The notes below the pieces were generated by a model that made no database searches, was not told where the DNA came from, and saw only the letters and a list, made by a program, of their open reading frames with translations. A program made the position numbers and the translations under genes. Below, one piece after another: positions 8,838 to 17,904 of a stretch of DNA of 64,000 nt; the first letter of the stretch is position 1, and each line of letters starts with the position of its first letter. Origin of the DNA: Seleniibacterium sp963677135. GTDB lineage: Bacteria; Desulfobacterota; Desulfuromonadia; Desulfuromonadales; Geopsychrobacteraceae. Location: the NCBI GenBank assembly GCA_963677135.2, contig CAXXLS010000014.1:1-64000 (forward strand). Reading direction: 5' to 3'.

Positions 8838-9046
8838 TGCTGGTGATCATGAAAAAATCTGCCGCCGAGGAGCAGATCGAACAGGTCAAACGATTTCTGG
8901 TCGATCAGGACTGCGACTTTCATCAGTCAACCGGAACGAATCGTGTCATCCTGGGGATTATCGGCGAGACCAGAACCATCGACCCCGATCTCCTGAAAAA
9001 GATGCCGGGCGTTCTCGATGTCTATAAAATACCCAGCGAGGAATAA
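8837..9046 (+). CDS. Free-standing DAHP-synthase ferredoxin-like (FXD) domain protein
   Basis: A 69-residue protein resembling the N-terminal ferredoxin-like regulatory domain of type I-beta DAHP synthases such as the Thermotoga enzyme: LVIMKKSAAEEQIEQVKRFL, then a short strand and TNRVILGIIGETRTIDPDLL, ending with a VLDVYKI strand. In those enzymes this domain closes over the active site on binding Tyr or Phe. Here there is no catalytic barrel: the gene stops at 9046 and a terminator follows. Its ATG is overlapped by the chorismate mutase stop. I infer a regulatory partner for chorismate mutase or for a DAHP synthase encoded elsewhere; this is not shown by the sequence. Confidence 0.75.
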   Translation: MLVIMKKSAAEEQIEQVKRFLVDQDCDFHQSTGTNRVILGIIGETRTIDPDLLKKMPGVLDVYKIPSEE

Positions 9047-9050
9047 AAAA

Positions 9051-9086
9051 AAGGCCGCATGTCCTGACAAGACAAGCGGCCTTTTC
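9051..9086. terminator. Bidirectional terminator, FXD gene / pyrE
   Basis: AAAAGGCCGC and GCGGCCTTTT form a perfect stem flanked by A-run and T-run, between the convergent FXD-domain gene and pyrE. Confidence 0.88.
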
Positions 9087-9114
9087 CTCGTTCTGAACCC
9101 AAGCCGTCGGGTTA

Positions 9115-9669
9115 TCAGTCGCCGACAACCTCCGACTTGGTGAAGACCGCACGCAGAATCTGTCCGGCGCCTTCGATCGCCTCGCGCGCACCTTCTTCAC
9201 GATCAACCAGGGTCACGATCCCCGACACCACGAGCCCCTCTTCCTGGGCCCGCTCAACGGCCTTCATGGAGGACCCTCCGGTGGTGGTCACATCTTCGAC
9301 GATAACGACCCGCGATCCCGGCGGCAGATTCTTGCGCCCCTCAAGCCATTGACCGGTCCCATGCCCCTTCGGCTCCTTGCGAATAATAAAAGCGTGGACA
9401 TGATAACCTTCCAGCTGAGCGGCAATAGAGGTTGCCGTGGCAATGGGATCGGCCCCGAGGGTCAGCCCGCCGACACCGACCACCTGGTCGTCGATCTTTT
9501 TGATCTCGTTCCAGAAAGCCTGTCCGGTCAGCAGCCCGCCACGGGCGTGCAGGGTCGTCTGCTTGCCGTCAAAATAAAAATTGCTTTTTCGACCGGAAGC
9601 GAGCGTCACCTCGCGCTCCTCGTAGGACATTTCCCGGATAATTTTCTTCAGTTCATCTTTCACACTCAT
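9115..9669 (-). CDS. pyrE: Orotate phosphoribosyltransferase
   Basis: A 184-residue enzyme joining orotate to PRPP to give OMP in pyrimidine synthesis. The PRPP-binding signature VVIVEDVTTTGGSS is at 121-134. Upstream are the FYFDGKQTT substrate loop, GGLTLGADPIA, and the flexible RKEPKGHGTG loop with the catalytic lysines. The start at ATG 9669 has AGGAGC seven bases upstream; an earlier in-frame ATG at 9699 lacks one. It is the last gene of the purSL-purQ-purF-pyrE run, 52 bp after purF. Confidence 0.95.
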   Translation of the reverse strand: MSVKDELKKIIREMSYEEREVTLASGRKSNFYFDGKQTTLHARGGLLTGQAFWNEIKKIDDQVVGVGGLTLGADPIATATSIAAQLEGYHVHAFIIRKEPKGHGTGQWLEGRKNLPPGSRVVIVEDVTTTGGSSMKAVERAQEEGLVVSGIVTLVDREEGAREAIEGAGQILRAVFTKSEVVGD

Positions 9670-9721
9670 AACCAGCTCCTTGAAATAACAGAGAGACAAA
9701 CAACCCGATTTGGGTCGTGTC

Positions 9722-11131
9722 TTAAAATAATCCCAATTGATTACTGTCCGTCAAACGGGGAAACTTCACGGGATAATTGCCACTGAAACAGGCTTCACAG
9801 AAGCCGAGGTTGTCACCGCCGGTATTGGCCAGGGCGGCATGCAGCCCCTCCAGGGACAGGTAACTCAAACTGTCGGCGGTGATGTACTTGGCGATTTCCT
9901 CAATGGTATGGGAGGCCGAAATCAGCTCTTTACGGGACGGCGTATCGATCCCGTAGAAGCAGGGGAAGCTGGTCGGCGGACTGGAAATCCGCACATGGAC
10001 CTCTTTCGCCCCGGCGTTACGGATCATCTTGACGATCTTGCGGGAGGTGGTTCCGCGAACGATGGAATCATCCACCACGACAACCCGCTTCCCTTCGATA
10101 ATATCCCGCACCGGGTTCAGCTTCAGCTTCACCCCGAAGTGGCGGATCGACTGCTGCGGTTCGATGAAGGTCCGCCCGACATAATGGTTGCGGATCAGTC
10201 CCAGTTCGAAAGGCAGTCCGGCTTCTTCCGCATACCCCATGGCCGCGGGCATGCCTGAATCGGGGACCGCCATAACCAGGTCGGCTTCGACGGGAAACTG
10301 GCGGGCAAGCTGACGACCGAATTCCTTACGCACCGGGTAAACCATGCGATTGAAGATCTTGCTGTCGGGACGGGCGAAATAGATGTATTCAAAAATGCAG
10401 GGAGTGTGCATTGATTCCTGCTGAAACGGGAAAAATGACTTCATCCCGGTCTTGTCGATGACAATCATTTCACCAGGTTCCACTTCCCGGATATACTCGG
10501 CTTCAATCAGGTCAAAGGCACAGGATTCCGAAGCGATGACATAAGCCCCGTCGAGCCTGCCGAGGCTTAAGGGACGAAAACCGTTCGGATCGCGGGCGGC
10601 AATCAGCCGGGTCTCGGTCAGGAAAACCACGCTGTAGGCTCCCTTGACCTGGTTCAGGGATTCACAGACCCGGTCAACCAGAGAATCAGACTGAGCCCTG
10701 GCGATCAGGTGGATGATGGTTTCGGTATCGGCCGTGGTTGAAAAAATTGAGCCGCTCTGTTCCAGGGTGTTGCGAATTTCCTGAGCATTGACCAGATTGC
10801 CGTTATGGGCCACAGCGATACTGCCGCGAGAATAATCGACCATGATCGGCTGGCAGTTTTTAAAATCGTTCCCCCCGGCCGTAGAATAGCGGACGTGGCC
10901 TATGGCCGACTTGCCGGGCAGGCCGTCGAAGATATCGTCCTTTTTAAACACATCGGAGACCAGCCCCATACCCCGGTGGGCATTGAGGTGCATGCCATCG
11001 GAAGAAACGATGCCGCAGCTCTCCTGACCGCGATGCTGCAGGGCGTAAAGACCCAGATAGGTCAGGTTGGCGGCTTCCGGGTGCCCGAAAATTCCGAACA
11101 CTCCACACTCTTCGTGCAACTTGTCAAACAT
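9722..11131 (-). CDS. purF: Amidophosphoribosyltransferase
   Basis: A 469-residue enzyme that makes phosphoribosylamine from PRPP and glutamine, the first step of purine synthesis. The start at ATG 11131 begins MFDKLHEECGVFGI: an eight-residue propeptide precedes Cys9, the glutaminase nucleophile freed by cleavage, as in the Bacillus-type enzyme. Cysteines in TPCIFEYIYF, PTSFPCFYG and GFCEACF match the 4Fe-4S ligands of that subtype. The PRPP loop VVVVDDSIVRGTTS is intact. AAAGGAG lies 12 bases before the ATG. It is 177 bp after purQ on the same strand. Confidence 0.95.
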   Translation of the reverse strand: MFDKLHEECGVFGIFGHPEAANLTYLGLYALQHRGQESCGIVSSDGMHLNAHRGMGLVSDVFKKDDIFDGLPGKSAIGHVRYSTAGGNDFKNCQPIMVDYSRGSIAVAHNGNLVNAQEIRNTLEQSGSIFSTTADTETIIHLIARAQSDSLVDRVCESLNQVKGAYSVVFLTETRLIAARDPNGFRPLSLGRLDGAYVIASESCAFDLIEAEYIREVEPGEMIVIDKTGMKSFFPFQQESMHTPCIFEYIYFARPDSKIFNRMVYPVRKEFGRQLARQFPVEADLVMAVPDSGMPAAMGYAEEAGLPFELGLIRNHYVGRTFIEPQQSIRHFGVKLKLNPVRDIIEGKRVVVVDDSIVRGTTSRKIVKMIRNAGAKEVHVRISSPPTSFPCFYGIDTPSRKELISASHTIEEIAKYITADSLSYLSLEGLHAALANTGGDNLGFCEACFSGNYPVKFPRLTDSNQLGLF

Positions 11132-11308
11132 AGGCCGAATGGCTCCTTTAATCTTTTTTACTAACAAAGTCGATACCGACCCTTGTTATGCGCTTTCCAC
11201 CACGCGCGGTTTTTCCTGCTTGCCCCGGTCGGGACAGTATCTTGCTGAAATCCTGGTCGGCATCGCCCATTTCGGGCCGGCACCGGTGGCTGTCAGGCCG
11301 CCGCCTGA

Positions 11309-12127
11309 TCAGAGCAGCTCTTTTTCGATAAAGCGTACGGCGTTCTTGTAAAGCCACAGTCCCATCCCTTCTTCGGGCAGGTCTTCCCTGGTCCAGCGGG
11401 GATGATGGGTCCGGTGAACGTAGGCCTCGGGGTGCGGCATCAGTCCGAACAGCCGGCCGCTCGGATCGCAGATGCCGGCAATGGCGGCAACACTGCCATT
11501 AGGGTTAGCGGGATAATTCATGGTCGGCTCGAGATTGACGTCTGCGTACTTGAGAACACTCAGATGTCTGCTTTCCAGGGCATCAAGGGTCTGCTGGTCG
11601 ATCGTGACGAACTTGCCCTCGCCGTGACGCACCGGAAGGTACATGGAATCGAGCCCTTCGGTGTAGACGCAGGGAGAATCCTGATCGACGGTCAACCAAC
11701 ACCAGCGGTCTTCAAACCGCCCGCCGTCATTGTAGGTCAGGGTGCAGGTCTGTTGAAAGGTTCCGTCGAGGGATGGCAGCAGGCCCATCTTGACCAGCAG
11801 CTGAAAGCCGTTGCAGACCCCCATGACCAGTTTCCCGGCAGCGATGAAACGCTGCAGGTGTCCGGCGAGAGTTTCCTGGGAATCGGCGATGGCCGCATGC
11901 AGCAGGCGATTGGCCCCCGCCTTGGCACTGCCGAGGTCGTCACCGTCGAGAAACCCTCCGGCCAGATTGAGAAAATGGTAATCTTCCAGGCGTACCCGGC
12001 CGGCCAGCAATTCGGCGATATGAACGATATCGGCCTCGGCCCCCGCCAGGCGGCAGGCGTGTGCCACTTCCCGCTCGCAGTTGGTCCCATATCCGGCAAT
12101 AACAATAGCTTTGACTTTATCGGCCAT
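11309..12127 (-). CDS. purQ: FGAM synthase glutaminase subunit PurQ
   Basis: A 272-residue class I glutamine amidotransferase that supplies ammonia to the PurL subunit. The nucleophile is Cys105 in VMGVCNGFQLL and the triad partners are in GLMPHPEAYVHRTHH. AGYGTNCEREV at the N-terminus and NLAGGFLDGDD are family landmarks. It is longer than the ~227-residue Bacillus form. The start at ATG 12127 has GGGAGATG just upstream. The gene begins 2 bp after the purSL stop, so translation is likely coupled and subunits are made together. Confidence 0.94.
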   Translation of the reverse strand: MADKVKAIVIAGYGTNCEREVAHACRLAGAEADIVHIAELLAGRVRLEDYHFLNLAGGFLDGDDLGSAKAGANRLLHAAIADSQETLAGHLQRFIAAGKLVMGVCNGFQLLVKMGLLPSLDGTFQQTCTLTYNDGGRFEDRWCWLTVDQDSPCVYTEGLDSMYLPVRHGEGKFVTIDQQTLDALESRHLSVLKYADVNLEPTMNYPANPNGSVAAIAGICDPSGRLFGLMPHPEAYVHRTHHPRWTREDLPEEGMGLWLYKNAVRFIEKELL

Positions 12128-12129
12128 GC

Positions 12130-15111
12130 TTACATCTCCCGCAACGGCGCTTGCCACGCCTCTTTCAGATTATCCAGAGATTCTTCGACAAGAACCTGCC
12201 CCTGGAGCCCGATGATCCTGAGATGATCATCATCGGTGACCACCCCGATCCGAGAACAGCTCTGCCCCTTGAACAGGTCCTCAAAAGCGGCACTGTTTTC
12301 GGGACGAACGGTCACCAGCAACCGGCTCTGGGATTCCGAGAAGAGCAGACTGTCCTCTCTTCTGACTCCGTCGATCTCGACCTTGCCAAGGTCGATATCA
12401 AGGCCGTACCCGCCCGCAAACGCGGATTCAGCCAGGGCCACCCCGAGACCACCGTCGGAAAGGTCATGGCAGGAGGCGACCAGTTGCCGCGCCTGCGCCT
12501 GGTTAAGCGTCCGGTAACGGCGCAGCGCCGATTCGGCATCGACCTTGGGCACGTTGCAGCCAAGGGCGCCATATTCTGCGTAATATTCGGAACCGCCCAG
12601 CTCATCCCGGGTCACGCCGAGGAGGTAGACCAGGTCACCGGGACGTTTGACGTCCATAGAGACCGCCTTGCGAACATCGTCGATCTTGCCGATCACCGAG
12701 AACAGCACGGTCGGCGGAATCGATATTTTGCTCTCTCCGATCTGGTAATCGTTTTTCATGGAATCTTTGCCGGAGATCAGTGGCACACCGAAGGCGACGC
12801 AGTAATCGTAGAGGGCCTGGTTAGCCCTGACCAGCTGCGCAGCCTTGTAGGCGCCATCCGGAGTTTTCGGACTTTCCACCGGGTCGCACCAGCAAAAGTT
12901 GTCGAGCCCGGCGACGTGATCGATGTTGCCGCCAACGGCAACATAGTTGCGCAGGCCTTCGTCAATGGCGCAGGCCATCATGTGGTAGGTATCGATGTCG
13001 CTATAGCTGGGGCAGATGCCGTGGGCCGTGACAACCCCTTCGAAGGAATCAAGCAGGGGCCTGAAGACGGCGGCATCGGAGGGGCCGTCGTTGGCCACCC
13101 CGACCAGGGGCTTGATGACCGTTCCCGCCTGCACTTCATGATCGTAGCGGCGAACCACGGCTTCCTTGGAGCAGATGTTCAGGCGCGAGAGCATCTTGCG
13201 AATCTCGGCCGCCATATTCTGGGGCTGCATGAAGACCGGCTCCTCAAGTCCCTTAGGTTGCCACTTGGCCGGCAGCACCATCTGGGGCAGACCTTCGTGA
13301 AGGAATTCCATGCTCAGGTAGGACACCGTCTTCCCTTCGTAGAGGCAATGGAAATACCCGGAATCGGTGAAGACACCCAGATCCGTCGCCTCGACGTCCA
13401 TTTCTTCGGCGAGGCGGATGAACGCGTCAAGCTTGTCGGGAGGCACGGCCAGGGTCATCCGCTCCTGGGCCTCGGAAATCAGGATCTCCCACGGCCTCAG
13501 GCCGGGATACTTGAGGGGTGCGCGGTCCAGATGCAGTTCGAAACCGCCGGTATCCTCTGCCATTTCCCCCACGGAGGAGGAGAGTCCGCCGGCCCCGTTG
13601 TCGGTAATTGAATTATAGAGGCCGCGGTCCCGGGCCACGGTCAGGAAATCGAACATTTTCCGCTGGGTGATGGGATCGCCGATCTGTACCGCCGTCACCG
13701 GGGAGCCTTCGTGCAGTTCCTCCGATGAAAACGTGGCGCCGTGAATCCCGTCCTTGCCGATACGCCCGCCGGTCATGACGATATGATCCCCGACCTGGAC
13801 TTTCTTTTCGTGACAGGGCCTGCCGTTGAGCAGGCGCGGCATAAAGGAAGCGGTGCCGCAGTAAACGAGCGGCTTCCCGGCAAAGCGGTCATCAAACAGG
13901 ATGGAACCGTTGACGGTCGGAATACCGCTCTTGTTCCCGCCATGTTCAACCCCTTCGACAACCCCCTCGAAAATGCGCCGGGGATGCAGCAGGCGCGGCG
14001 GCAGTTCTTTTTTCAAAAACGGTGAGGCGAAGCAGAATACGTCGGTATTGAAAATGAGCCGGGCGCCCATGCCGGTTCCCATACCGTCGCGGTTGACCCC
14101 GACGATGCCGGTCAGGGCACCGCCATAAGGGTCAAGAGCACTTGGCGAGTTATGGGTTTCGACCTTGAAGACGACGCTCCAGTCCTTGTTGAATTCGATG
14201 ACACCGGCGTTATCCTTGAAAACCGAAAGACAGAAATCCCGGTCGCCCAGATTTTCGCGAACCTGCCTGGTCGCCCCGACAATATAGGTCTTGAACAGCG
14301 AATCGATGACCTGGCGGTTCCCCTGTTCATCTTCATACTCGATCCGGGCCGAGAAGATCTTGTGCTTGCAGTGTTCGCTCCAGGTCTGGGCCAGGGCTTC
14401 CAGTTCCACGTCGGTCAGGGCCGCGCCAAGCCCGACCTTTTGACGTTCGGCAATCACCTCGGGATCGGCAATATGCTGCTGGATGCACGTCATCTCTTCC
14501 AGAGTGAGAGCGAGCATCCCCTCGCGGCTGATCGCCATCAGTTCGTCGTCGCTGATAGCGAGGTCGACGGTTGTCACGCTGGGAGCCGTATCGCTGACGA
14601 CCTTGGGAACGGTGACCGGCACGCCGGTTTCGGGATCGAGCTCATCAGCGGACAGGATGGTCCAGCGCTGAATCAGACCATTGGCCAGAAAATCACGGGC
14701 AACCTTTTCAGCGGTCTCCTTATCGGTGAGGCCACTGAGCAGGTACTGGGTCGAGGTGTAAACCCCTTCTCCCGGCTGAAACTTGCGCCCGGTCAGGTAT
14801 TGAATCGCCTCTTTCGCCGTCCGCCCGGTGTTATCCGTGACCCCGGGGCGGAAGCCGACCTCGATGAGAATGTCGAAATCGCTCGCCAATGGCTTGTTGA
14901 TGGCATATTCCTGGATAACCGGGTCGGAAAACGGCCCTGCGGCCACCTGCTTCACCTCGTCTTCGCTCAGAACGGTATCGACGGTATAAACGTCAAGGGT
15001 TCTGACCCTTTTCAGATTGAGACCGAGATGTTCGCGGATTTCCTTTTTGACTCTCTCGCCTCTGGCATCCTTGACACCATCTTTTAATCCGACAACGATT
15101 CTACAAGCCAT
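12130..15111 (-). CDS. purL: FGAM synthase, fused PurS-PurL
   Basis: A 993-residue synthetase that converts FGAR to FGAM with ATP and ammonia. Residues ~1-170 form a PurS-like region (CRIVVGLKDGVKDARGERV, ILIEVGFRPGVTDNTG). The PurL part has WSEHCKHKIF, VVFKVETHNSPS, GDHIVMTGGRIGKDGIHG, SITDNGAGGLSSSVGE, the second AIRS-like half with GKDSMKND, and SCHDLSDGGL. There is no glutaminase domain, which is provided by the adjacent PurQ. The start at ATG 15111 follows TGGAGCG; in-frame starts at 15123 and 15186 lack support. The PurSL fusion is typical of several deltaproteobacterial lineages. Confidence 0.94.
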   Translation of the reverse strand: MACRIVVGLKDGVKDARGERVKKEIREHLGLNLKRVRTLDVYTVDTVLSEDEVKQVAAGPFSDPVIQEYAINKPLASDFDILIEVGFRPGVTDNTGRTAKEAIQYLTGRKFQPGEGVYTSTQYLLSGLTDKETAEKVARDFLANGLIQRWTILSADELDPETGVPVTVPKVVSDTAPSVTTVDLAISDDELMAISREGMLALTLEEMTCIQQHIADPEVIAERQKVGLGAALTDVELEALAQTWSEHCKHKIFSARIEYEDEQGNRQVIDSLFKTYIVGATRQVRENLGDRDFCLSVFKDNAGVIEFNKDWSVVFKVETHNSPSALDPYGGALTGIVGVNRDGMGTGMGARLIFNTDVFCFASPFLKKELPPRLLHPRRIFEGVVEGVEHGGNKSGIPTVNGSILFDDRFAGKPLVYCGTASFMPRLLNGRPCHEKKVQVGDHIVMTGGRIGKDGIHGATFSSEELHEGSPVTAVQIGDPITQRKMFDFLTVARDRGLYNSITDNGAGGLSSSVGEMAEDTGGFELHLDRAPLKYPGLRPWEILISEAQERMTLAVPPDKLDAFIRLAEEMDVEATDLGVFTDSGYFHCLYEGKTVSYLSMEFLHEGLPQMVLPAKWQPKGLEEPVFMQPQNMAAEIRKMLSRLNICSKEAVVRRYDHEVQAGTVIKPLVGVANDGPSDAAVFRPLLDSFEGVVTAHGICPSYSDIDTYHMMACAIDEGLRNYVAVGGNIDHVAGLDNFCWCDPVESPKTPDGAYKAAQLVRANQALYDYCVAFGVPLISGKDSMKNDYQIGESKISIPPTVLFSVIGKIDDVRKAVSMDVKRPGDLVYLLGVTRDELGGSEYYAEYGALGCNVPKVDAESALRRYRTLNQAQARQLVASCHDLSDGGLGVALAESAFAGGYGLDIDLGKVEIDGVRREDSLLFSESQSRLLVTVRPENSAAFEDLFKGQSCSRIGVVTDDDHLRIIGLQGQVLVEESLDNLKEAWQAPLREM

Positions 15112-15136
15112 GCAACGCTCCATCGTGTTATGTGAT

Positions 15137-15925
15137 TCATAAGGCGGATTCAGACGTCCCGACGCAAAAGCAGACACTGGCTTCATTCTGCCGGCCCAGT
15201 ATGATCTGGGGAGACAACCCGCACGAACCGAATGATTTTCTGAAAAATTCCCTGGCCAGATCGGGGCAGTTGTTCTCCTCGCTCAGGTGAGCCAGGAACA
15301 GAGCCTCAAGACCGGGCCATGAGATATCCTGCAAAAGCCGCCCCGCTTCATCGCTGGACAGATGACCGTGGCGGCTGCGAATTCTGTGTTTCAGATGCCA
15401 GGGATACGGACCGTCCTGCAGCATCTGTTCATCATGGTTGGCTTCCAGGACCAGGACGCGACAGTTCTTCAGTTGTTCAGCGGCCAACCGGGTCGGCATG
15501 CCCAGATCCGTGGCGAAGCCGACTTTCCCTTCCGACGATTCGATGACGAAACCCACCGGGTTCACCGCGTCATGAGTCGTGGAAAATGACGCGATCGCTA
15601 AATCATTGAAGATAAATTGTTCTCCGGGATCAAAATGTCGCAGATCTTTTATAGTACCAAGTTTCGGAATTGCCGCATAGGTTTGACGATCAATATAGAC
15701 AGGAAGATTGTAACGCCGCGCCAGCGGACCGATACCGCCGACATGGTCATGATGTTCATGAGTTACCAGGATAGCCTGCAGATCTTCGCCACAAAGGCCG
15801 ATGGTCGACAGCCGGCGTTCCGTTTCTTTTCCCGACAAGCCGGCATCGATCAGCAGCCGACAACCATCTGCCTCAATCAACGCACAATTGCCGCGGCTGC
15901 CACTGGCAAGCAAACATACCCGCAC
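15137..15925 (-). CDS. MBL-fold metallohydrolase, WalJ/YycJ-like
   Basis: A 262-residue metallo-beta-lactamase-fold protein. The zinc motif THEHHDHVGG is near residue 55-64, and other metal ligands are in FSTTHDAVNPVGF, FATDLGM, LEANHDEQML and LFLAHLSEENN. Members of this subgroup resemble WalJ/YycJ, thought to be nucleases with a role in genome maintenance; the substrate is not known from sequence. The start is GTG at 15925 with AAAGGGTT upstream. It is 25 bp upstream of purSL and leads the purine operon. Confidence 0.85.
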   Translation of the reverse strand: MRVCLLASGSRGNCALIEADGCRLLIDAGLSGKETERRLSTIGLCGEDLQAILVTHEHHDHVGGIGPLARRYNLPVYIDRQTYAAIPKLGTIKDLRHFDPGEQFIFNDLAIASFSTTHDAVNPVGFVIESSEGKVGFATDLGMPTRLAAEQLKNCRVLVLEANHDEQMLQDGPYPWHLKHRIRSRHGHLSSDEAGRLLQDISWPGLEALFLAHLSEENNCPDLAREFFRKSFGSCGLSPQIILGRQNEASVCFCVGTSESAL

Positions 15926-16323
15926 GATACCGAACCCTTTCGTCTTCTGAAAGCGTTGCCCTTATACCTAAATTATGACTTTGCTGCAAGGATAAAAGCT
16001 CCTTGTCTTGTTGAGGAATTCTCACTGATAAGGATTTTCAAACCGGGGGATTTTAGGTAATCTTGGATATGGGAAAAACTTGCCAACCCTTAAATAAAAA
16101 GTATTCTTTCAACTGGATTTTTCAGCGACCGGCCTTCTGGAGGAAGGCCTCACCAGCCGGGGCAGCCGCCTGGCGACCGGACGTTCATCGGTTGCTACGG
16201 ATCTGCTCATGGAATGGCGTTTTCATAAGCCGGCCCATGCGGTGTTCCCGACCGTTGCAGCCCTGCTGCCCCGCTGGGTTTTAACCATATTCAAAACAAC
16301 ACCTATAGAACAAAGGAGTGTCC
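15926..16323. other. Divergent region between MBL gene and pgk
   Basis: About 400 bp with no convincing gene. TTGCCA at 16080-16085, 16 bp, then TATTCT at 16102-16107 is a plausible weak plus-strand promoter for pgk. AAAGGAG at 16312-16318 is the pgk ribosome site. Nothing else was recognised. Confidence 0.4.
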
Positions 16324-17514
16324 ATGTTCCAGAAACAGACGATTGAAGACATTGACGTCACAGGAAAACGCGTCTTCTGCCGCGTCGATTTCAACGTGCC
16401 CGTGGATAGCAACGGCACCATTACCGACGATACGCGCATCCAGGCCGCCCTGCCCACCATTCGCTACCTGGTCGACAAGGGCGCCAAAGTCATTCTCGCA
16501 TCCCACCTCGGTCGCCCCAAGGGGGCTCCCGATCCGGCTTACAGCCTTTGCCCGGTTGCGACGCACCTGTCCGAACTCCTGGGGCAACAGGTGATCATGG
16601 CGCCGGACTGCATCGGTCCGAATATCGAGATACTCGCCAAGCAGCTTGGCAACGGGTCGGTCATGCTCCTTGAAAACGTCCGCTTCCATGCCGGGGAGAC
16701 CAAGAACGATCCCGAGTTCGCCCGAAAACTGGCGGCCCTCGGTGAAATCTACGTCAATGACGCCTTCGGAACCGCTCACCGCGCTCATGCTTCGACCGAA
16801 GGGGTGGCGCGCCTGCTCGCTCCGGCAGTTGCCGGTTTCCTGATGGAAAAAGAATTGCAGTACTTAGGCAGTGCTCTGGCCGCACCGGAACGGCCCTTCG
16901 TCGCCATCATCGGTGGCGCGAAAGTAAGCGACAAGATAACCGTCATTGAAAACCTGCTGGAAAAAGTCGACAGCATTCTGATCGGCGGCGGCATGGCTTA
17001 TACCTTTTTGAAAGCCCAGGGGCTTGAGATCGGACAGTCCCTGGTTGAAGAAGACCGCCTGTCCCTGGCCAAAGAACTCCTCGACAAGGCCGCGGCCAAA
17101 AATGTCGAATTCCTGCTGCCCACCGACCACCTGGTTGCTGAAAAGTTCGCGGCAGACAGTCCATACACCGTCGCAACCAGTGATCAGTTTCCGGATAAGG
17201 GCATGGGTCTCGATATCGGTCCGGCCACCATCGAGCTCTATGCCGGAAAAGTCAAAGCGGCCAAAACGGTGGTCTGGAACGGCCCGATGGGCGTTTTCGA
17301 ATTCGATGCGTTTGCCAGGGGAACCTTTGCCGTCGCCGAAGCCCTGGCCGCAGCGGACTGCCTCTCCATCATCGGTGGCGGAGACTCGGTCGCGGCGGTC
17401 AACAAATCGAACCTGCAGGACAAGATGACCCACATATCCACCGGCGGCGGCGCCTCACTGGAATTTCTCGAAGGGAAAGCCCTGCCGGGAGTCGTTGCCC
17501 TGACCGACAAGTAA
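16324..17514 (+). CDS. pgk: Phosphoglycerate kinase
   Basis: A 396-residue glycolytic/gluconeogenic kinase interconverting 1,3-bisphosphoglycerate and 3-phosphoglycerate. Landmarks: RVFCRVDFNVPVD near the N-terminus, LASHLGRPKG, ENVRFHAGETKNDPEF, NDAFGTAHRAHAST, IIGGAKVSDKI, WNGPMGVFE and IIGGGDSVAAV with the ATP-site glycines, and STGGGASLEFLEG at the C-terminus. The start at ATG 16324 is chosen over the in-frame GTG at 16318 because AAAGGAG ends five bases before it. tpiA follows after 390 bp, but a repeat element separates them. Confidence 0.97.
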   Translation: MFQKQTIEDIDVTGKRVFCRVDFNVPVDSNGTITDDTRIQAALPTIRYLVDKGAKVILASHLGRPKGAPDPAYSLCPVATHLSELLGQQVIMAPDCIGPNIEILAKQLGNGSVMLLENVRFHAGETKNDPEFARKLAALGEIYVNDAFGTAHRAHASTEGVARLLAPAVAGFLMEKELQYLGSALAAPERPFVAIIGGAKVSDKITVIENLLEKVDSILIGGGMAYTFLKAQGLEIGQSLVEEDRLSLAKELLDKAAAKNVEFLLPTDHLVAEKFAADSPYTVATSDQFPDKGMGLDIGPATIELYAGKVKAAKTVVWNGPMGVFEFDAFARGTFAVAEALAAADCLSIIGGGDSVAAVNKSNLQDKMTHISTGGGASLEFLEGKALPGVVALTDK

Positions 17515-17654
17515 CCGGAGTATTTGTCCATAGAAACGCAGAAGCGGAGGAATTTACTTCAGCCACGGATGCACACGGATCGACCCTGATTAAAAAAGGC
17601 AATTGTCCACGGAAGACACGGAAAAGAAGCATGAAGGAGAGGCTTATTTTATTT

Positions 17655-17769
17655 GAACGCAGATGGACGAAGATCAGCTCGGATAAAAAGCACAAACACT
17701 CTTCTATGGTTAAAGCCATTAAAAACTTTTTTCGACTTTATTTCCGTGATTACCGCGTCTTCCGTGGAC
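17655..17769 (-). repeat. Dispersed ~110-bp intergenic repeat, copy A
   Basis: Read on the minus strand it begins GTCCACGGAAGAC, continues ATCACGGAAATAAAGT, then TTTTTAATGGCTTTAACC and a GTGCTTTTTATCC block. It is homologous to copies B, C and D. The surrounding 17.54-17.83 kb adds further arms of the type CCACGGATGCACACGGAT and ATCTGTGTGCATCCGTGGC, so the whole pgk-tpiA gap (17515-17904) is made of such repeats. Confidence 0.75.
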
Positions 17770-17904
17770 AAAGATAAAAAAATCAGGTTTTATCTGTGTT
17801 AATCTGTGTGCATCCGTGGCTCAGCAAATAAATTTTTTCGCCACGGCGTCTCGCCCCCTCAGATACTATGATTCACGACGATATACTGCCGACAGGAGGA
17901 CAAC

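Noticed and set aside
12151..13611. A 486-codon plus-strand open frame.
   Set aside because: Antisense shadow of purSL; the minus strand has all FGAM-synthase motifs.
17515..17904. Possible CRISPR-like array in the pgk-tpiA gap because of repeated CCACGGA/TCCGTGG units.
   Set aside because: Unit spacing is irregular, orientation alternates, and homologous copies occur elsewhere with the same internal sequence; it is a dispersed repeat, not repeat-spacer DNA, and no cas gene is present.
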